Shown: piece by piece, positions 47,569 to 57,336 of the stretch
How the letters are laid out: every line of letters starts with the position of its first letter
How positions within the stretch are numbered: position 1 is the first letter of the stretch
NCBI RefSeq assembly: GCF_013408565.1
Contig: NZ_JACBZX010000001.1
Coordinates: 1,922,001 to 1,986,000 of the forward strand
Direction of reading: 5' to 3'
Length of the DNA stretch: 64,000 nucleotides
Source: Janibacter alkaliphilus
GTDB taxonomy: Bacteria; Actinomycetota; Actinomycetes; Actinomycetales; Dermatophilaceae
Made by a program: the position numbers and the translations under genes
The notes under the pieces: generated by a model
What the model saw: only the letters and a program-made list of their open reading frames with translations
Databases searched by the model: none
What the model was told of the DNA's origin: nothing

Positions 47569-48915
47569 TCAGGCGTTGCGGAAGCGGTTGATCTCCTGCT
47601 CGAAGCCGGAGCGCTTGTCGGCGTTGGTGACGCCCAGGCCCGCCTCCGGGGCGAGGGTGAGCACACCGACCTTGCCCTGGTGCAGGTTGTGGTGGACGTC
47701 CAGCGCCGCCTGGCCGACCTCCTCGAGCTGGTAGGTCTTGCTCAGCGTCGGGTGGATCAGCCCGCGGTTGATGAGCTCGTTGGCCTCCCAGGACTCGCGG
47801 TAGTTCGCGAAGTGGCTGGAGACGATGCTCTTGAGGTTCATCCACAGGTAGCGGTTGTCGTACTCGTGCATGAAGCCCGAGGTGGACGCGCAGGTGACGA
47901 TCTTGCCGCCCTTGCGGGCCACGTAGACCGAGGCGCCGAAGGTCTCCCGGCCGGGGTGCTCGAAGACGATGTCGACGTCGTGCCCGCCGGTGAGCTCGCG
48001 GATCTTCTTGCCGAGCCGCTGCCACTCCTTCGGGTTCTGCTTGGTGCCCTCCTCGTTCCAGAACTGGAAGCCCTCGGCGCGCCGGTCGATGATCAGCTCG
48101 GCGCCCATCTGCCGGCAGATCTCGGCCTTGTCCGGCGAGGAGACGACGCACACCGGCTCGGCGCCTGCGGCCAGCGCCATCTGGGTGGCGTAGGAGCCCA
48201 GACCGCCGGAGGCGCCCCAGATGAGCACCCGGTCGCCGAGCTTGAGCGCGGCGCCGTTCTTGGAGATCAGCTGCCGGTAGGCGGTGGAGTTCACCAGGCC
48301 GGGGGAGGCGGCCTCCTCCCAGGTGAGGTGGTCCGGCTTCGGCATGAGCTGGTTGGCCTTGACGATGGCCAGCTCGGCCAGGCCGCCGAAGTTGGTCTCG
48401 AAGCCCCAGATCCGCTGCTGCGGGTCCATCATCGTGTCGTCGTGCCCGTCCGGGTCCTCGAGCTCGACGGAGAGGCAGTGCGCGACGACCTCCTGGCCGG
48501 CGTTCCACTTGCTCACGTGGCTGCCGGTGCGCAGCACGACGCCGGAGAGGTCGGAACCGACGATGTGGTACGGCAGGTCGTGGCGCTTGGACCAGTCGTT
48601 GAGCCGGCCGTAGCGCTCGAGGAAGCCGAAGGTGGAGACCGGCTCGAAGATCGAGGTCCAGACGGTGTTGTAGTTGATCGCGCTGGCCATGACCGCGACC
48701 AGCGCCTCGTCCGGGGCGAGCTCGGGGATCGGCACGTCGTCGATGTGCAGCGACTGCCGCGGGTCCTTGTCCCGGCTGGCCACGCCCTCGAACATGTCGA
48801 CCTCGTCCTTGTGGACGGTGGCGGCCCGGTAGGACTCCGGGAGGGCGATGCCGGCGTAGGTCTGCTCGCTCCGGTCGCCGGACATGATGGCGTCGCGGAT
48901 GGTGTCCATCGTCAT
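47569..48915 (-). CDS. ccr: Crotonyl-CoA carboxylase/reductase
   Basis: 448-aa medium-chain dehydrogenase/reductase. The family hallmark INYNTVWTSIFEPVS, the NADPH-binding WGASGGLGSYATQMA near residue 225, and HPGRETFG near 325 are present. It carboxylates and reduces crotonyl-CoA to (2S)-ethylmalonyl-CoA with NADPH and CO2, the key reaction of the ethylmalonyl-CoA pathway. ATG 48915 after GAGGAG; ATG 48909 and a TTG at 48981 are in-frame alternatives. A candidate -10 (TAGGTT, 48985-48980) and a dyad lie upstream. Confidence 0.95.
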   Translation of the reverse strand: MTMDTIRDAIMSGDRSEQTYAGIALPESYRAATVHKDEVDMFEGVASRDKDPRQSLHIDDVPIPELAPDEALVAVMASAINYNTVWTSIFEPVSTFGFLERYGRLNDWSKRHDLPYHIVGSDLSGVVLRTGSHVSKWNAGQEVVAHCLSVELEDPDGHDDTMMDPQQRIWGFETNFGGLAELAIVKANQLMPKPDHLTWEEAASPGLVNSTAYRQLISKNGAALKLGDRVLIWGASGGLGSYATQMALAAGAEPVCVVSSPDKAEICRQMGAELIIDRRAEGFQFWNEEGTKQNPKEWQRLGKKIRELTGGHDVDIVFEHPGRETFGASVYVARKGGKIVTCASTSGFMHEYDNRYLWMNLKSIVSSHFANYRESWEANELINRGLIHPTLSKTYQLEEVGQAALDVHHNLHQGKVGVLTLAPEAGLGVTNADKRSGFEQEINRFRNA

Positions 48916-48979
48916 GCTGGGTGGGCTCCTCGGCCTGCTCGTGGGGTGGTCTGGGGCGCTCGGCGGCGCCCATCGGGTC

Positions 48980-49047
48980 AACCTAGCGACGCGCCCCGGG
49001 GCGCGGTACTACCTGAGAGGGCAGTCACCGGGTGACGTGTCTCTCAG
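48980..49047 (-). promoter_or_regulatory. ccr promoter region with palindromes
   Basis: Minus-strand TAGGTT (48985-48980) is a candidate -10, giving a ~60-nt leader. Upstream lie the perfect 14-bp palindrome GCGCCCCGGGGCGC (48991-49004) and a nested dyad: CTGAGAG (49013-49019)/CTCTCAG (49041-49047) enclosing GTCACC-G-GGTGAC (49024-49036). These are good operator candidates for control of ccr. Confidence 0.5.
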
Positions 49048-49073
49048 TGCGCGCCCGTCCGCTCGCTGCTCGC

Positions 49074-49505
49074 TCAGTGGCCGTCGGCGGACGGCTCGAC
49101 GAGCTCGACGAGGATGCCGCCGGCGTCCTTGGGGTGGATGAAGTTCACCCGCGACCCGGCGGTCCCGCCCTTCGGGGTGTCGTAGAGCAGCCGCAGCCCG
49201 CGCTCGCGCAGCGTCGCCCCCACGGCGTCGATGTCCTCGACGCGGTAGGCGAGCTGCTGGATGCCCGAGCCGTTGCGGTCGAGGAACTTGGCGATCGTCG
49301 ACTCCGGGGTGAGCGGGGCCAGCAGCTGGATGCACGAGCCGGAAGAGCCGACCTTCATCATCGCCTCGCGGACGCCCTGCTCCTCGTTGACCTCCTCGTG
49401 GGCCAGCTCCATGCCGTAGGTGTCGCGGTAGAAGGCGATGGCGGCGTCCAGGTCGGGCACGGCCACGCCGACGTGGTCGATGTGGGTGAAGAGATCGGTG
49501 CTCAT
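49074..49505 (-). CDS. mce: Methylmalonyl-CoA epimerase
   Basis: 143-aa vicinal-oxygen-chelate fold protein: FTHIDHVGVAVPDLDAAIAFYRD at the start (metal His), IQLLAPL in the middle, GIQQLAYRVEDIDA (second His/Gln side), and GGILVELVE at the end (metal Glu). It epimerises methylmalonyl-CoA, and by family precedent also ethylmalonyl-CoA, feeding the B12 mutases. ATG 49505 has TACGGT 6 nt upstream on the minus strand. Divergent from the thiolase gene. Confidence 0.92.
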   Translation of the reverse strand: MSTDLFTHIDHVGVAVPDLDAAIAFYRDTYGMELAHEEVNEEQGVREAMMKVGSSGSCIQLLAPLTPESTIAKFLDRNGSGIQQLAYRVEDIDAVGATLRERGLRLLYDTPKGGTAGSRVNFIHPKDAGGILVELVEPSADGH

Positions 49506-49511
49506 GCCCGC

Positions 49512-49517
49512 ACCGTA
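49512..49517 (-). promoter_or_regulatory. -10 box TACGGT for leaderless mce
   Basis: Minus-strand TACGGT at 49517-49512, 6 nt before the ATG at 49505. Confidence 0.45.
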
Positions 49518-49572
49518 GCCGTCGCCGGCGCCGCTGTCGGAGGCTGCGTGGCCCACGCCACCCGGTGACCCC

Positions 49573-49601
49573 TTCGGCCGCGGCGCTGGCGTCGCTACAG
49601 T
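49573..49601 (+). promoter_or_regulatory. Thiolase promoter
   Basis: TTCGGC (49573-49578) and TACAGT (49596-49601) with a 17-bp spacer; leader of ~54 nt, with GGAGG before the ATG. Drives thiolase-meaB, divergent from mce. Confidence 0.5.
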
Positions 49602-49661
49602 GGCGAGCAGTGCACCGGCGCCGTCCGTCGGTGGTCCCGAGCACCCTGTGGAGGCATCGTC

Positions 49662-50864
<1,203 letters not shown>

Positions 50865-50865
50865 G

Positions 50866-51888
50866 GTGCCGGCAGCCACGCGAGCGCGCGCGGTCGACGT
50901 CCCCGCCCTGGTCGAGCAGGCCAGGGCGGGGACGCCGCGCGCCGTCGCCCGGCTGCTCTCCCTGGTCGACCACCAGCACCCGGCGCTGCCCGAGGTCATG
51001 GCCGCGCTGGCCCCGCTGGCCGGCCGGGCGCACGTCGTCGGGCTGACCGGCCCGCCGGGGGTCGGCAAGTCGACGACGACGAACGCCCTGGTCCGCGAGC
51101 TGCGCGAGCGGGGGCGGTCGGTGGCGGTGCTCGCCGTCGACCCCTCGTCCCCCTTCTCCGGGGGTGCGCTGCTCGGGGACCGGATCCGGATGCAGGACGC
51201 GACCGGCGACCCAGGAGTCTTCATCCGCTCCCTGGCCAGCCGGGGTCACCTGGGCGGTCTCTCGGTGTCCACGCCGCAGGCGATCCGGGTGCTGGACGCC
51301 GCCGGCTTCGACATGGTCCTCGTCGAGACGGTCGGGGTCGGCCAGTCCGAGGTGGAGATCGCCGGCCTGGCCGACACCACGCTGGTGCTGCTCGCTCCCG
51401 GCGCCGGCGACGGGATCCAGGCGGCGAAGGCGGGGATCCTCGAGATCGGCGACGTCTTCGTCGTCAACAAGGCCGACCGCGACGGCGCCGACGCCACCGT
51501 GCGGGACCTGCGGCACATGATCCAGATGGGCGACCGCAGCGCCCCCGGCCTCTGGCGGCCCCCGGTGGTGCGGGCCTCGGCGATGAACGGCGACGGCGTC
51601 GTGGAGGTGCTCGCCGGCATCGGCGACCACCTCGCCTGGCTGGCCCGGGGCGGCGAGCTGCACCGGCGCCGGGTGGCCCGTGCCCGGGACGAGGTGGAGG
51701 CGCTGACCGTGGCGCGGCTGCGTGCCCGGATGGGGGACCTGGGCGACGGCGGACGGCTCGACGAGCTGGCCGCCGCGGTGGTCTCCGGCCGTGGCGACCC
51801 CTACGCCGCGGCCGAGGAGATGCTGCGGCGGCTGAGCGGCGCCGAGGGCGAGGAATCCTCGGACGTCAGTAGCCCTCGGACATCCTGA
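50866..51888 (+). CDS. meaB: Methylmalonyl-CoA mutase-associated GTPase MeaB
   Basis: 340-aa G3E-type GTPase. P-loop GPPGVGKST near residue 62, DPSSPFSGGALLGDR switch region, ETVGVGQSE, and the NKAD base motif are present. It gates cofactor loading and protects B12-dependent acyl-CoA mutases, so it serves Ecm and methylmalonyl-CoA mutase. GTG start 1 bp after the thiolase stop, with no ribosome site of its own. Its last 23 bp overlap the 3' end of the convergent membrane-protein gene. Confidence 0.95.
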   Translation: MPAATRARAVDVPALVEQARAGTPRAVARLLSLVDHQHPALPEVMAALAPLAGRAHVVGLTGPPGVGKSTTTNALVRELRERGRSVAVLAVDPSSPFSGGALLGDRIRMQDATGDPGVFIRSLASRGHLGGLSVSTPQAIRVLDAAGFDMVLVETVGVGQSEVEIAGLADTTLVLLAPGAGDGIQAAKAGILEIGDVFVVNKADRDGADATVRDLRHMIQMGDRSAPGLWRPPVVRASAMNGDGVVEVLAGIGDHLAWLARGGELHRRRVARARDEVEALTVARLRARMGDLGDGGRLDELAAAVVSGRGDPYAAAEEMLRRLSGAEGEESSDVSSPRTS

Positions 51889-52441
51889 TCTCGTCGTAGT
51901 TCATGTCGTAGATCGCGTAGCAGTCCGCGGTCTCGGTCTGCCCGGCGGTGACGTAGCCGACCGAGCAGGTGGTCTCGTCGACCACCTCGCCCTGGTTCAT
52001 GAAGTAGAGGTTGACGTAGAAGGTCTCGTCCGTGGTGCCGGTGTTGCGCACCTGGACGTCGATCGGCTCGCCGTAGGCGTCGATCGACCAGCCCGACTGC
52101 ACCTCGGCGTCGCCGAGGGAGACCTGCTGGCCCTCGGTGACCGGCGTGGCCGCCTGCGCGGCCGAGCTGCTCGAGGCCGAGTAGTCGTCGGTCATGTCGG
52201 TGTAGATGCTGCCCGACTCGTCAGCCACCCAGGCGGCGAAGATCACCCCCGCGCAGCAGCAGATGATGATGACGCTGGCCAGGCCGCCGACGATCCACCA
52301 GATCGTGTTGCTCCGCTCCGGCGGCGGCTGCTGCGGGTAGCCGTAGGCCGGGTAGCCCGGTGGCGGCGCCCCTCCCGGCGGGTAGCCGCCCTGACCCGGC
52401 GGCGGGTAGCCCGGCGGACCGGGCGGCGGGTAGCCGCTCAC
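51866..52441 (-). CDS. Membrane-anchored protein with Pro/Gly/Tyr-rich N-terminus
   Basis: 191 aa, not assigned to a characterised family. Residues 1-42 are repeats of PPPGYP type, presumably cytoplasmic and disordered. One membrane helix follows (WWIVGGLASVIIICCCAGVIF), then an extracellular ~110-residue domain with two Cys (TTCSVGYV, ETADCYAI) and beta-strand pattern, resembling FxLYD/DUF4352-type domains. The C-terminal codons overlap meaB by 23 bp on the opposite strand. ATG 52441, with GGGGAGG upstream. Confidence 0.75.
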   Translation of the reverse strand: MSGYPPPGPPGYPPPGQGGYPPGGAPPPGYPAYGYPQQPPPERSNTIWWIVGGLASVIIICCCAGVIFAAWVADESGSIYTDMTDDYSASSSSAAQAATPVTEGQQVSLGDAEVQSGWSIDAYGEPIDVQVRNTGTTDETFYVNLYFMNQGEVVDETTCSVGYVTAGQTETADCYAIYDMNYDEIRMSEGY

Positions 52442-52560
52442 GTTGCCTCCCCTGCGACATCGGCTGTGCTGGCGCCACTGTAGCCCGCGGGCACCGGGCG
52501 GACCATGGTGTCGTCACGGTCGGCCCAGCGCGGTCACGGCTGACGTCCAGGCAGAGCCCC

Positions 52561-52566
52561 TAGGCT
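52561..52566 (+). promoter_or_regulatory. -10 box TAGGCT of the kinase gene
   Basis: TAGGCT ends 8 nt before the ATG at 52575. The intervening GAAGGGCG is too short for a full leader, so a leaderless or near-leaderless transcript is likely. Confidence 0.45.
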
Positions 52567-52574
52567 GAAGGGCG

Positions 52575-54137
52575 ATGAACGACCAGACGAGAGCCGAGGG
52601 CCCCGGTCTGATCGGTGGCCGCTACGAGACCCGGCGGTCCATCGGTCAGGGCGGCATGGGCACCGTGTGGCTGGCCACGGACACCGTCCTGGGCCGTCAG
52701 GTCGCGGCCAAGCAGATCGGCGCCTTCCCCGGGGAGACCCAGGGCGAGACCCGCCGGGCGATGCGCGAGGGACGGGCCTCGGCGGCCCTGAACCACCCCA
52801 ACGTCGTCGGCGTCTACGACGTGGTCGAGCACGAGGGCACCCCGTGGCTGGTCATGGAGTACGTGCCCGGCCCGACCCTGTCCGAGGCGGTGCGCCAGCG
52901 AGGGCCGATGACCCCGCGAGGGGCGGCCGACCTCGGCGCCCAGCTGGCCGGGGCGCTGGCCGCCGCGCACCGCGCCGGGATCGTGCACCGGGACGTCAAG
53001 CCGAGCAACGTGCTCATCGGCGGCGGCCGGCCCAAGCTCGGCGACTTCGGGATCGCCCGCAGCGGCAGCGACGACCAGCTCACCCAGACCGGCCTGGTCA
53101 CCGGCACCCCGAGCTACATGGCCCCGGAGGTCGCCGAGGGCTACGAGCACACCGCCGCCGCCGACCTGTGGGCGCTCGGGGCGACCCTCTACTTCGCCGT
53201 CGAGGGCCGCGACGCCTACCCGGCCCAGGGCAACCCGCTGGCGACGCTGCGCCAGGTGGCCACCCAGACCCCGCGTCGTCCCGACCGGGCCGGCCCGCTG
53301 GAGCCGGTGCTGCGTCGGCTGCTCGCGCACGACCCGGCCGAGCGGGGCGGGGTCGACGAGCTCCGGCAGCGGCTCGAGGCGATCGCCGACGGCCGCGCGG
53401 CCGGGCCCGAGCTGGTGGCGCCGGCAGCGGGTGGTGCCGCGGGCGCGGCCGGTGCGGGTGGCGCAGCGGGTGCGGCGGCCGCCGGTCCGGGGGGCTCGGG
53501 TGGCGGCCCGGTCCCGTCCGGCGCGAGGCCTCGCGGCCCGGGCGATCCCGACGCCGGTGGCCGCCGGCGTCGCTGGTGGGTGGCCGCGCTGGCCGCCGTG
53601 CTCGCCCTGGTCGTCGCCGGGGGAGCGGCCCTGGCCTGGCAGGGCCAGGACGAGCAGACGGCCACGTCGAGCTCGACCACGCCGACGAGCGAGGTCGAGC
53701 CGAGCACGACGACGACCACCCGGACGGAGACGACCACCGCGACGCCGACGTCGCAGAGCAGCTCGAGCAGCAGCTCCAGCAGCTCCTCGTCGAGCGCGTC
53801 CTCGTCGTCCTCGGCCGAGCCGGACTTCCCGCAGGCCGAGGTCAGCGGCTTCGTCACCACCCACTTCGCCACGGTCACCGAGGACCCGGACCAGACGTGG
53901 GGCTCGCTGACCGCGGACATGCGCCAGGCCGCGGGCGGCAAGCAGGCCTACGTCGACTTCTGGGAGGGCATCGAGTCCGTGTCCGCCTCGGACGTCGAGG
54001 TGGACGAGGACACCGGGCAGGTCGACCTCACCCTGACCTACACCCCGGTGGACGGCGAGCGCACGGTCGAGCCGAAGCAGCTGGTGCTGGAGCGGCAGGC
54101 CGGGGAGCTGAAGATCGACTCCGAGCGGGCCCGCTGA
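52575..54137 (+). CDS. Receptor-type Ser/Thr protein kinase
   Basis: 520 aa. The Hanks kinase domain spans ~15-275: glycine loop GQGGMGTVW, catalytic Lys46 in VAAKQ, HRDVKPSN, DFG in GDFGIARSG, and activation loop TGTPSYMAPE. Then come an Ala/Gly-rich linker and a membrane helix (VAALAAVLALVVAGGAALAW, ~335-355). A Thr/Ser-rich stalk with a near-homopolymeric Ser run (53755-53817) follows, ending in a ~100-residue extracellular domain. No PASTA repeats, so not a PknB ortholog. Ligand unknown. Some such kinases phosphorylate GarA/OdhI, which regulates Kgd; a link here is speculation. Confidence 0.92.
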   Translation: MNDQTRAEGPGLIGGRYETRRSIGQGGMGTVWLATDTVLGRQVAAKQIGAFPGETQGETRRAMREGRASAALNHPNVVGVYDVVEHEGTPWLVMEYVPGPTLSEAVRQRGPMTPRGAADLGAQLAGALAAAHRAGIVHRDVKPSNVLIGGGRPKLGDFGIARSGSDDQLTQTGLVTGTPSYMAPEVAEGYEHTAAADLWALGATLYFAVEGRDAYPAQGNPLATLRQVATQTPRRPDRAGPLEPVLRRLLAHDPAERGGVDELRQRLEAIADGRAAGPELVAPAAGGAAGAAGAGGAAGAAAAGPGGSGGGPVPSGARPRGPGDPDAGGRRRRWWVAALAAVLALVVAGGAALAWQGQDEQTATSSSTTPTSEVEPSTTTTTRTETTTATPTSQSSSSSSSSSSSSSASSSSSAEPDFPQAEVSGFVTTHFATVTEDPDQTWGSLTADMRQAAGGKQAYVDFWEGIESVSASDVEVDEDTGQVDLTLTYTPVDGERTVEPKQLVLERQAGELKIDSERAR

Positions 54138-54200
54138 GCCCAGCAGCTCGGCGCTCTCCGCCGGGGCGGTCTCGTCGCGCCCCCGGCCCGGGCGGCTGGC

Positions 54201-54206
54201 TACGCT
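54201..54206 (+). promoter_or_regulatory. -10 box TACGCT of thiamine-binding gene
   Basis: TACGCT ends 7 nt before the ATG at 54214; the GAGGAGC between could also serve as a ribosome site of an upstream-started transcript. Confidence 0.4.
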
Positions 54207-54213
54207 GAGGAGC

Positions 54214-54525
54214 ATGCTGCTCGCCTTCTCCATCGCCCCGTCCTCGCCCGGTGCCGACGGCTCGTACTCCGCCGCGGTCGCTGACGCGGTCCGCATCGTC
54301 CGGGAGAGCGGTCTGCCCTCGCGCACCGACGCGATGTTCACCACGCTGGAGGGGGAGTGGGGCGAGTGCATGGCCGTCGTCGAGCGTTGCGTGCAGGCGA
54401 TGGCCGCGCACGGCGACCGGGTGAGCCTGGTGATGAAGGCGGACATCCGCCCCGGCGCGGCCCCCGGCCAGCTCACCGCCAAGGTCGACCGCGTCGAGCA
54501 GCAGCTGGGCTCCACCACCTCCTGA
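54214..54525 (+). CDS. Thiamine-binding protein (MTH1187/YqgV family)
   Basis: 103 aa: LLAFSIAPS at the N-terminus, SGLPSRTDAMFTTLEGEW in the middle and RVSLVMKADIRPG near the end are the MTH1187/YkoF-like signatures. The family binds thiamine or related pyrimidines; the physiological role is not settled. It is the only gene between the kinase and an envelope-protein pair. Copy R2 of the 71-bp element follows. Confidence 0.88.
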   Translation: MLLAFSIAPSSPGADGSYSAAVADAVRIVRESGLPSRTDAMFTTLEGEWGECMAVVERCVQAMAAHGDRVSLVMKADIRPGAAPGQLTAKVDRVEQQLGSTTS

Positions 54526-54548
54526 CCCCACCCACCTCACCTGTCTCC

Positions 54549-54619
54549 CCTTTATCGGGTTACCCGATAATGCGCCGGTCACCCCAGAAGGCTTCCCCGG
54601 CACGCGAGAGGTTCTCGAC
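54549..54619 (+). repeat. 71-bp palindrome/hairpin element, copy R2
   Basis: The most diverged copy. The first palindrome (54549-54573) has lost its outer 3' pairs (GATAATG instead of GATAAAG). The second hairpin keeps GCCGG/CCGGC with AAGGCTTCC in the loop, and the element ends with the conserved TTCTCGAC. + strand orientation. Confidence 0.85.
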
Positions 54620-54700
54620 ATGGCGTCGCCGACCGGGCGCGAAGGGAGCTCCGAGTCGCCGAGCGTGCACGAAGGGTGACCGACGCGACTCGTGACCAAT

Positions 54701-54729
54701 TTGTGACCTTCGGTGTTCCTTGGGACAGT
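54701..54729 (+). promoter_or_regulatory. Promoter of the envelope-protein pair
   Basis: TTGTGA (54701-54706) and GACAGT (54724-54729) with a 17-bp spacer; leader ~47 nt, with AAGGA before the GTG at 54783. Confidence 0.45.
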
Positions 54730-54782
54730 GGTAGACGCGCGCCGTCGCGCGCCTCCCTGCCTCACCCTCAAGGAACCTCACC

Positions 54783-55460
54783 GTGCGTACCCTCGTCCTG
54801 CGCGTCTCCGGCGCGCTCGTGGCCCTGCTGGGCCTGGCGCTCGCCGGCCTCGGCGCCTGGCTGCTGAGCAGCCTCGGCACCTCGGGGACGGCGACCTTCA
54901 CCGCCGAGCCCGAGGCCGACGTCGTCGTCCTCGACCCGCAGGTGCTCAACCGGGTCGACTCCCCGATGTCGGTCACCGTCTCCTCCGAGCCGGGCGCGCG
55001 GCTGTGGGCCGGCGTGGCCCGCCCCTCGGACGCCGGACCCGCGCTCGGGGACGGCGCACGCACCCGCATCGGGCCGGCCGACGTGAGCGACTGGAGCCTG
55101 GGCACCACGGAGGAGGGCAGCGGCGAGGCGAGCGACCCCACGGCCGCCGAGGTGTGGCAGCGCGCCAGCACCAGCGACGGCTCGATCACCGTGACCATCG
55201 ACCAGGCCGAGGCGCCGCAGACGCTCGTCGTGGCCGCACCCCAGGGGCAGCAGCTCGACGAGGTCGAGATGAGCACCACCGACGGCAGCTGGGGAGCCTG
55301 GGCGATCGGCCTGCTCGTCGGCGGCATCGTGCTCGTCCTGCTCGGGCTGGGCCTGCTTCTTCTGGCTCGCCGTGGCCGCGCGAAGGGTGCCGGCGAACCG
55401 TCCGACCCACCTGTGCGCCGCGGCAGCAGCGTCTACGTCCCTGCGGAGGAGACCCCGTGA
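54783..55460 (+). CDS. Hypothetical membrane protein with two terminal helices
   Basis: 225 aa, no family recognised. A signal-anchor helix (LRVSGALVALLGLALAGLGAWLL) comes first, then an extracytoplasmic ~140-residue acidic domain without Cys. A second helix (WAIGLLVGGIVLVLLGLGLLLLA) and a basic cytoplasmic tail follow. GTG start after AAGGA. It overlaps the following lipoprotein gene by 4 bp, so the two are likely partners at the outer face of the membrane. Confidence 0.72.
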   Translation: MRTLVLRVSGALVALLGLALAGLGAWLLSSLGTSGTATFTAEPEADVVVLDPQVLNRVDSPMSVTVSSEPGARLWAGVARPSDAGPALGDGARTRIGPADVSDWSLGTTEEGSGEASDPTAAEVWQRASTSDGSITVTIDQAEAPQTLVVAAPQGQQLDEVEMSTTDGSWGAWAIGLLVGGIVLVLLGLGLLLLARRGRAKGAGEPSDPPVRRGSSVYVPAEETP

Positions 55461-56449
55461 CCACCCGACGCGCCCGTCCCCACCGTCGCTCCCGCCCCCT
55501 TCTGGCCCTCGTCTGCGCCCTGCCCGTCGCCCTGTCCGGCTGCGGGCTGGCCGCCGACGTCGCCGGGGTCCACGACGCGCCGACCGAGCAGGGGCGTGGC
55601 GGCGCGGTCACCCGCGAGGCGGCGCAGGAGATCGCCGCCCGGGTGCTCGGCGAGGCCCGCACCGCGCGCGGTGACGGCGCCACCGCCGAGGACCGCCGCT
55701 CGGTGCTCATGGGGCCGGCGCTGCGCGAGGCCGACGCCGCGGCCCGGGCCAGGAGCACCGCCAGCCCCAGCGAGGCGGTGCAGCCGCAGGTGCTGGCCGT
55801 CAGCGAGGGCACCGGCTGGCCGCGCACCATCGTGGCCACCACCCGCACCGACGAGGAGCAGCGGCTCTACGTGCTCGTCTCGACGTCGGCCGAGGGCGCC
55901 TACCGCCTCTTCGCCGACGTCCAGATGGCCTCCGGTGCCGCGGTGCCCGGCCTCGCCGACCCCGCGCAGGGCTCGCCGGTCCGGATCAACGGCACCCCCG
56001 GCGACGCGGTCGAGACGGCGGTGACGGGCTGGAGCGAGGCCGTGGCCTACCCGGCGCCGAGCACCCGGCCGAGCGGGGTGTCGGTGGCCGACGAGTTCTC
56101 GACCGCGCTGCGCACCAACGCCGAGCAGCAGGCCGAGGAGCTCGACGGGCTGGCCGAGTACACCCAGGAGCAGCAGCGTCAGGAGGCGACCATGGTCAGC
56201 ATCGGCCTCGCCGACGGTGGCCGGCTGGCCTTCGTCCCGATGACCCGGACCGACACCCTCACCGCCGGTGAGGAGCTGCAGGAGCTGACCCTCGAGGACG
56301 CCGCGACCCGGCGGCTGGCCGACACCGAGTCCATCTCGCAGGAGCTGACCGTCGAGCACGCCGAGACCCTCGCGGTGCACGTCCCGAGCGAGGGCGCCGC
56401 GCGGGTGGTCGGGGCCAGCGAGCAGATCGAGAGCGCCGAGGGCAGCTGA
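55457..56449 (+). CDS. Putative lipoprotein
   Basis: 330 aa. The signal sequence (RSRPLLALVCALPVALSGCG) ends in the lipobox ALSGC, with the Cys near residue 29 as the lipid attachment site. The mature part is acidic, with two similar alpha/beta halves and many Thr/Ala/Glu; no enzyme motif seen. GTG 55457 overlaps the upstream stop by 4 bp after GGAGGAG. Probably surface-exposed; function unknown. A short hairpin follows. Confidence 0.75.
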   Translation: MTTRRARPHRRSRPLLALVCALPVALSGCGLAADVAGVHDAPTEQGRGGAVTREAAQEIAARVLGEARTARGDGATAEDRRSVLMGPALREADAAARARSTASPSEAVQPQVLAVSEGTGWPRTIVATTRTDEEQRLYVLVSTSAEGAYRLFADVQMASGAAVPGLADPAQGSPVRINGTPGDAVETAVTGWSEAVAYPAPSTRPSGVSVADEFSTALRTNAEQQAEELDGLAEYTQEQQRQEATMVSIGLADGGRLAFVPMTRTDTLTAGEELQELTLEDAATRRLADTESISQELTVEHAETLAVHVPSEGAARVVGASEQIESAEGS

Positions 56450-56468
56450 GGCAGCCACCCCGGCCCGT

Positions 56469-56486
56469 CCCCTTCTAGCGAAGGGG
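56469..56486. terminator. Short bidirectional terminator
   Basis: CCCCTTC / GAAGGGG (7 bp) around TAGC between the convergent lipoprotein and methyltransferase genes. Confidence 0.6.
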
Positions 56487-56489
56487 GGC

Positions 56490-57284
56490 TCAGACGCGGG
56501 CCAGCACCTGGCCGTGCGGGACGAGGAACCACCCGTCGGGATGACCCGCCCAGGCCCGCCAGGTCTGCGAGATCTCCTCGAGCTCGCCGCTCGTGGCCGC
56601 CCCGATCGCGCGGGCCGTCTCGGCCAGACGCGAGGGGAGGACGCGCTCGGCCCACATCCCGCCCCACCAGGCACGGTCGGCCGGGTCGACGAAGCACCAC
56701 GTGTCTGCGCTGGCCGTGACGTCGGTCAGCCCGGCCTCGCGGGCCCACACGTGCAGCCGGCGCCCGGCGTCCGGCTCGCCGCCGTGGTGGCGCGCGACGG
56801 CCTGGTAGACCTCGAGCCACCGGTCCAGCCCCGGCAGGCGCGGGTACCAGGCGAAGGCGGCGTAGTCGCTGTCCCGGACCGCGACCAGCCCGCCGGGCCG
56901 GGTCACCCGGGCCATCTCCCGCAGCGCCAGGACCGGGTCGGCGACGTGCTGCAGGACCTGGTGGGCGTGGGTGACGTCGTAGCCGTCGTCGGCGAGCTCG
57001 AGCGCGTGCACGTCGCCCACGACGACGTCCGCGTCGACGTCACGGGCGAGCAGCTCGGCCCGGGCGATCTCCACCGCCTCGTCGGTCTGCTCCAGCGCGG
57101 TGACCCGTCCGGGGGCGACGAGCTCGGCGAGGTCGGCGGTGAGGGTGGCCGGGCCGCACCCGACGTCGAGCAGCCTGTCGCCGGGGGACAGGTGCGCCAG
57201 CAGGTAGCCGGCCGAGTTCTCGGCGGTGCGCCACCGGTGCGAGCGCAGCACGCTCTCGTGGTGGCCGTGGGTGTAGGTCGCCAT
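56490..57284 (-). CDS. Class I SAM-dependent methyltransferase
   Basis: 264 aa. Motif I is LLDVGCGPATLTADLA near residue 40; the acidic residue of motif II is in VTALEQTD; motif III region VLQHVADPVLAL follows. It looks like a small-molecule (UbiE/MenG-like) methyltransferase, with substrate unknown. ATG 57284 with minus-strand TACGGT 7 nt upstream, so leaderless. Divergent from the thioredoxin/TPR gene; element R3 lies between them. Confidence 0.88.
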   Translation of the reverse strand: MATYTHGHHESVLRSHRWRTAENSAGYLLAHLSPGDRLLDVGCGPATLTADLAELVAPGRVTALEQTDEAVEIARAELLARDVDADVVVGDVHALELADDGYDVTHAHQVLQHVADPVLALREMARVTRPGGLVAVRDSDYAAFAWYPRLPGLDRWLEVYQAVARHHGGEPDAGRRLHVWAREAGLTDVTASADTWCFVDPADRAWWGGMWAERVLPSRLAETARAIGAATSGELEEISQTWRAWAGHPDGWFLVPHGQVLARV

Positions 57285-57291
57285 GGGGCTG

Positions 57292-57297
57292 ACCGTA
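57292..57297 (-). promoter_or_regulatory. -10 box TACGGT for leaderless methyltransferase gene
   Basis: Minus-strand TACGGT at 57297-57292, 7 nt before the ATG at 57284. Confidence 0.45.
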
Positions 57298-57336
57298 CGG
57301 GCGGTGCGGGTCGGACGGGGCGGGTGAGTGCGCGGC

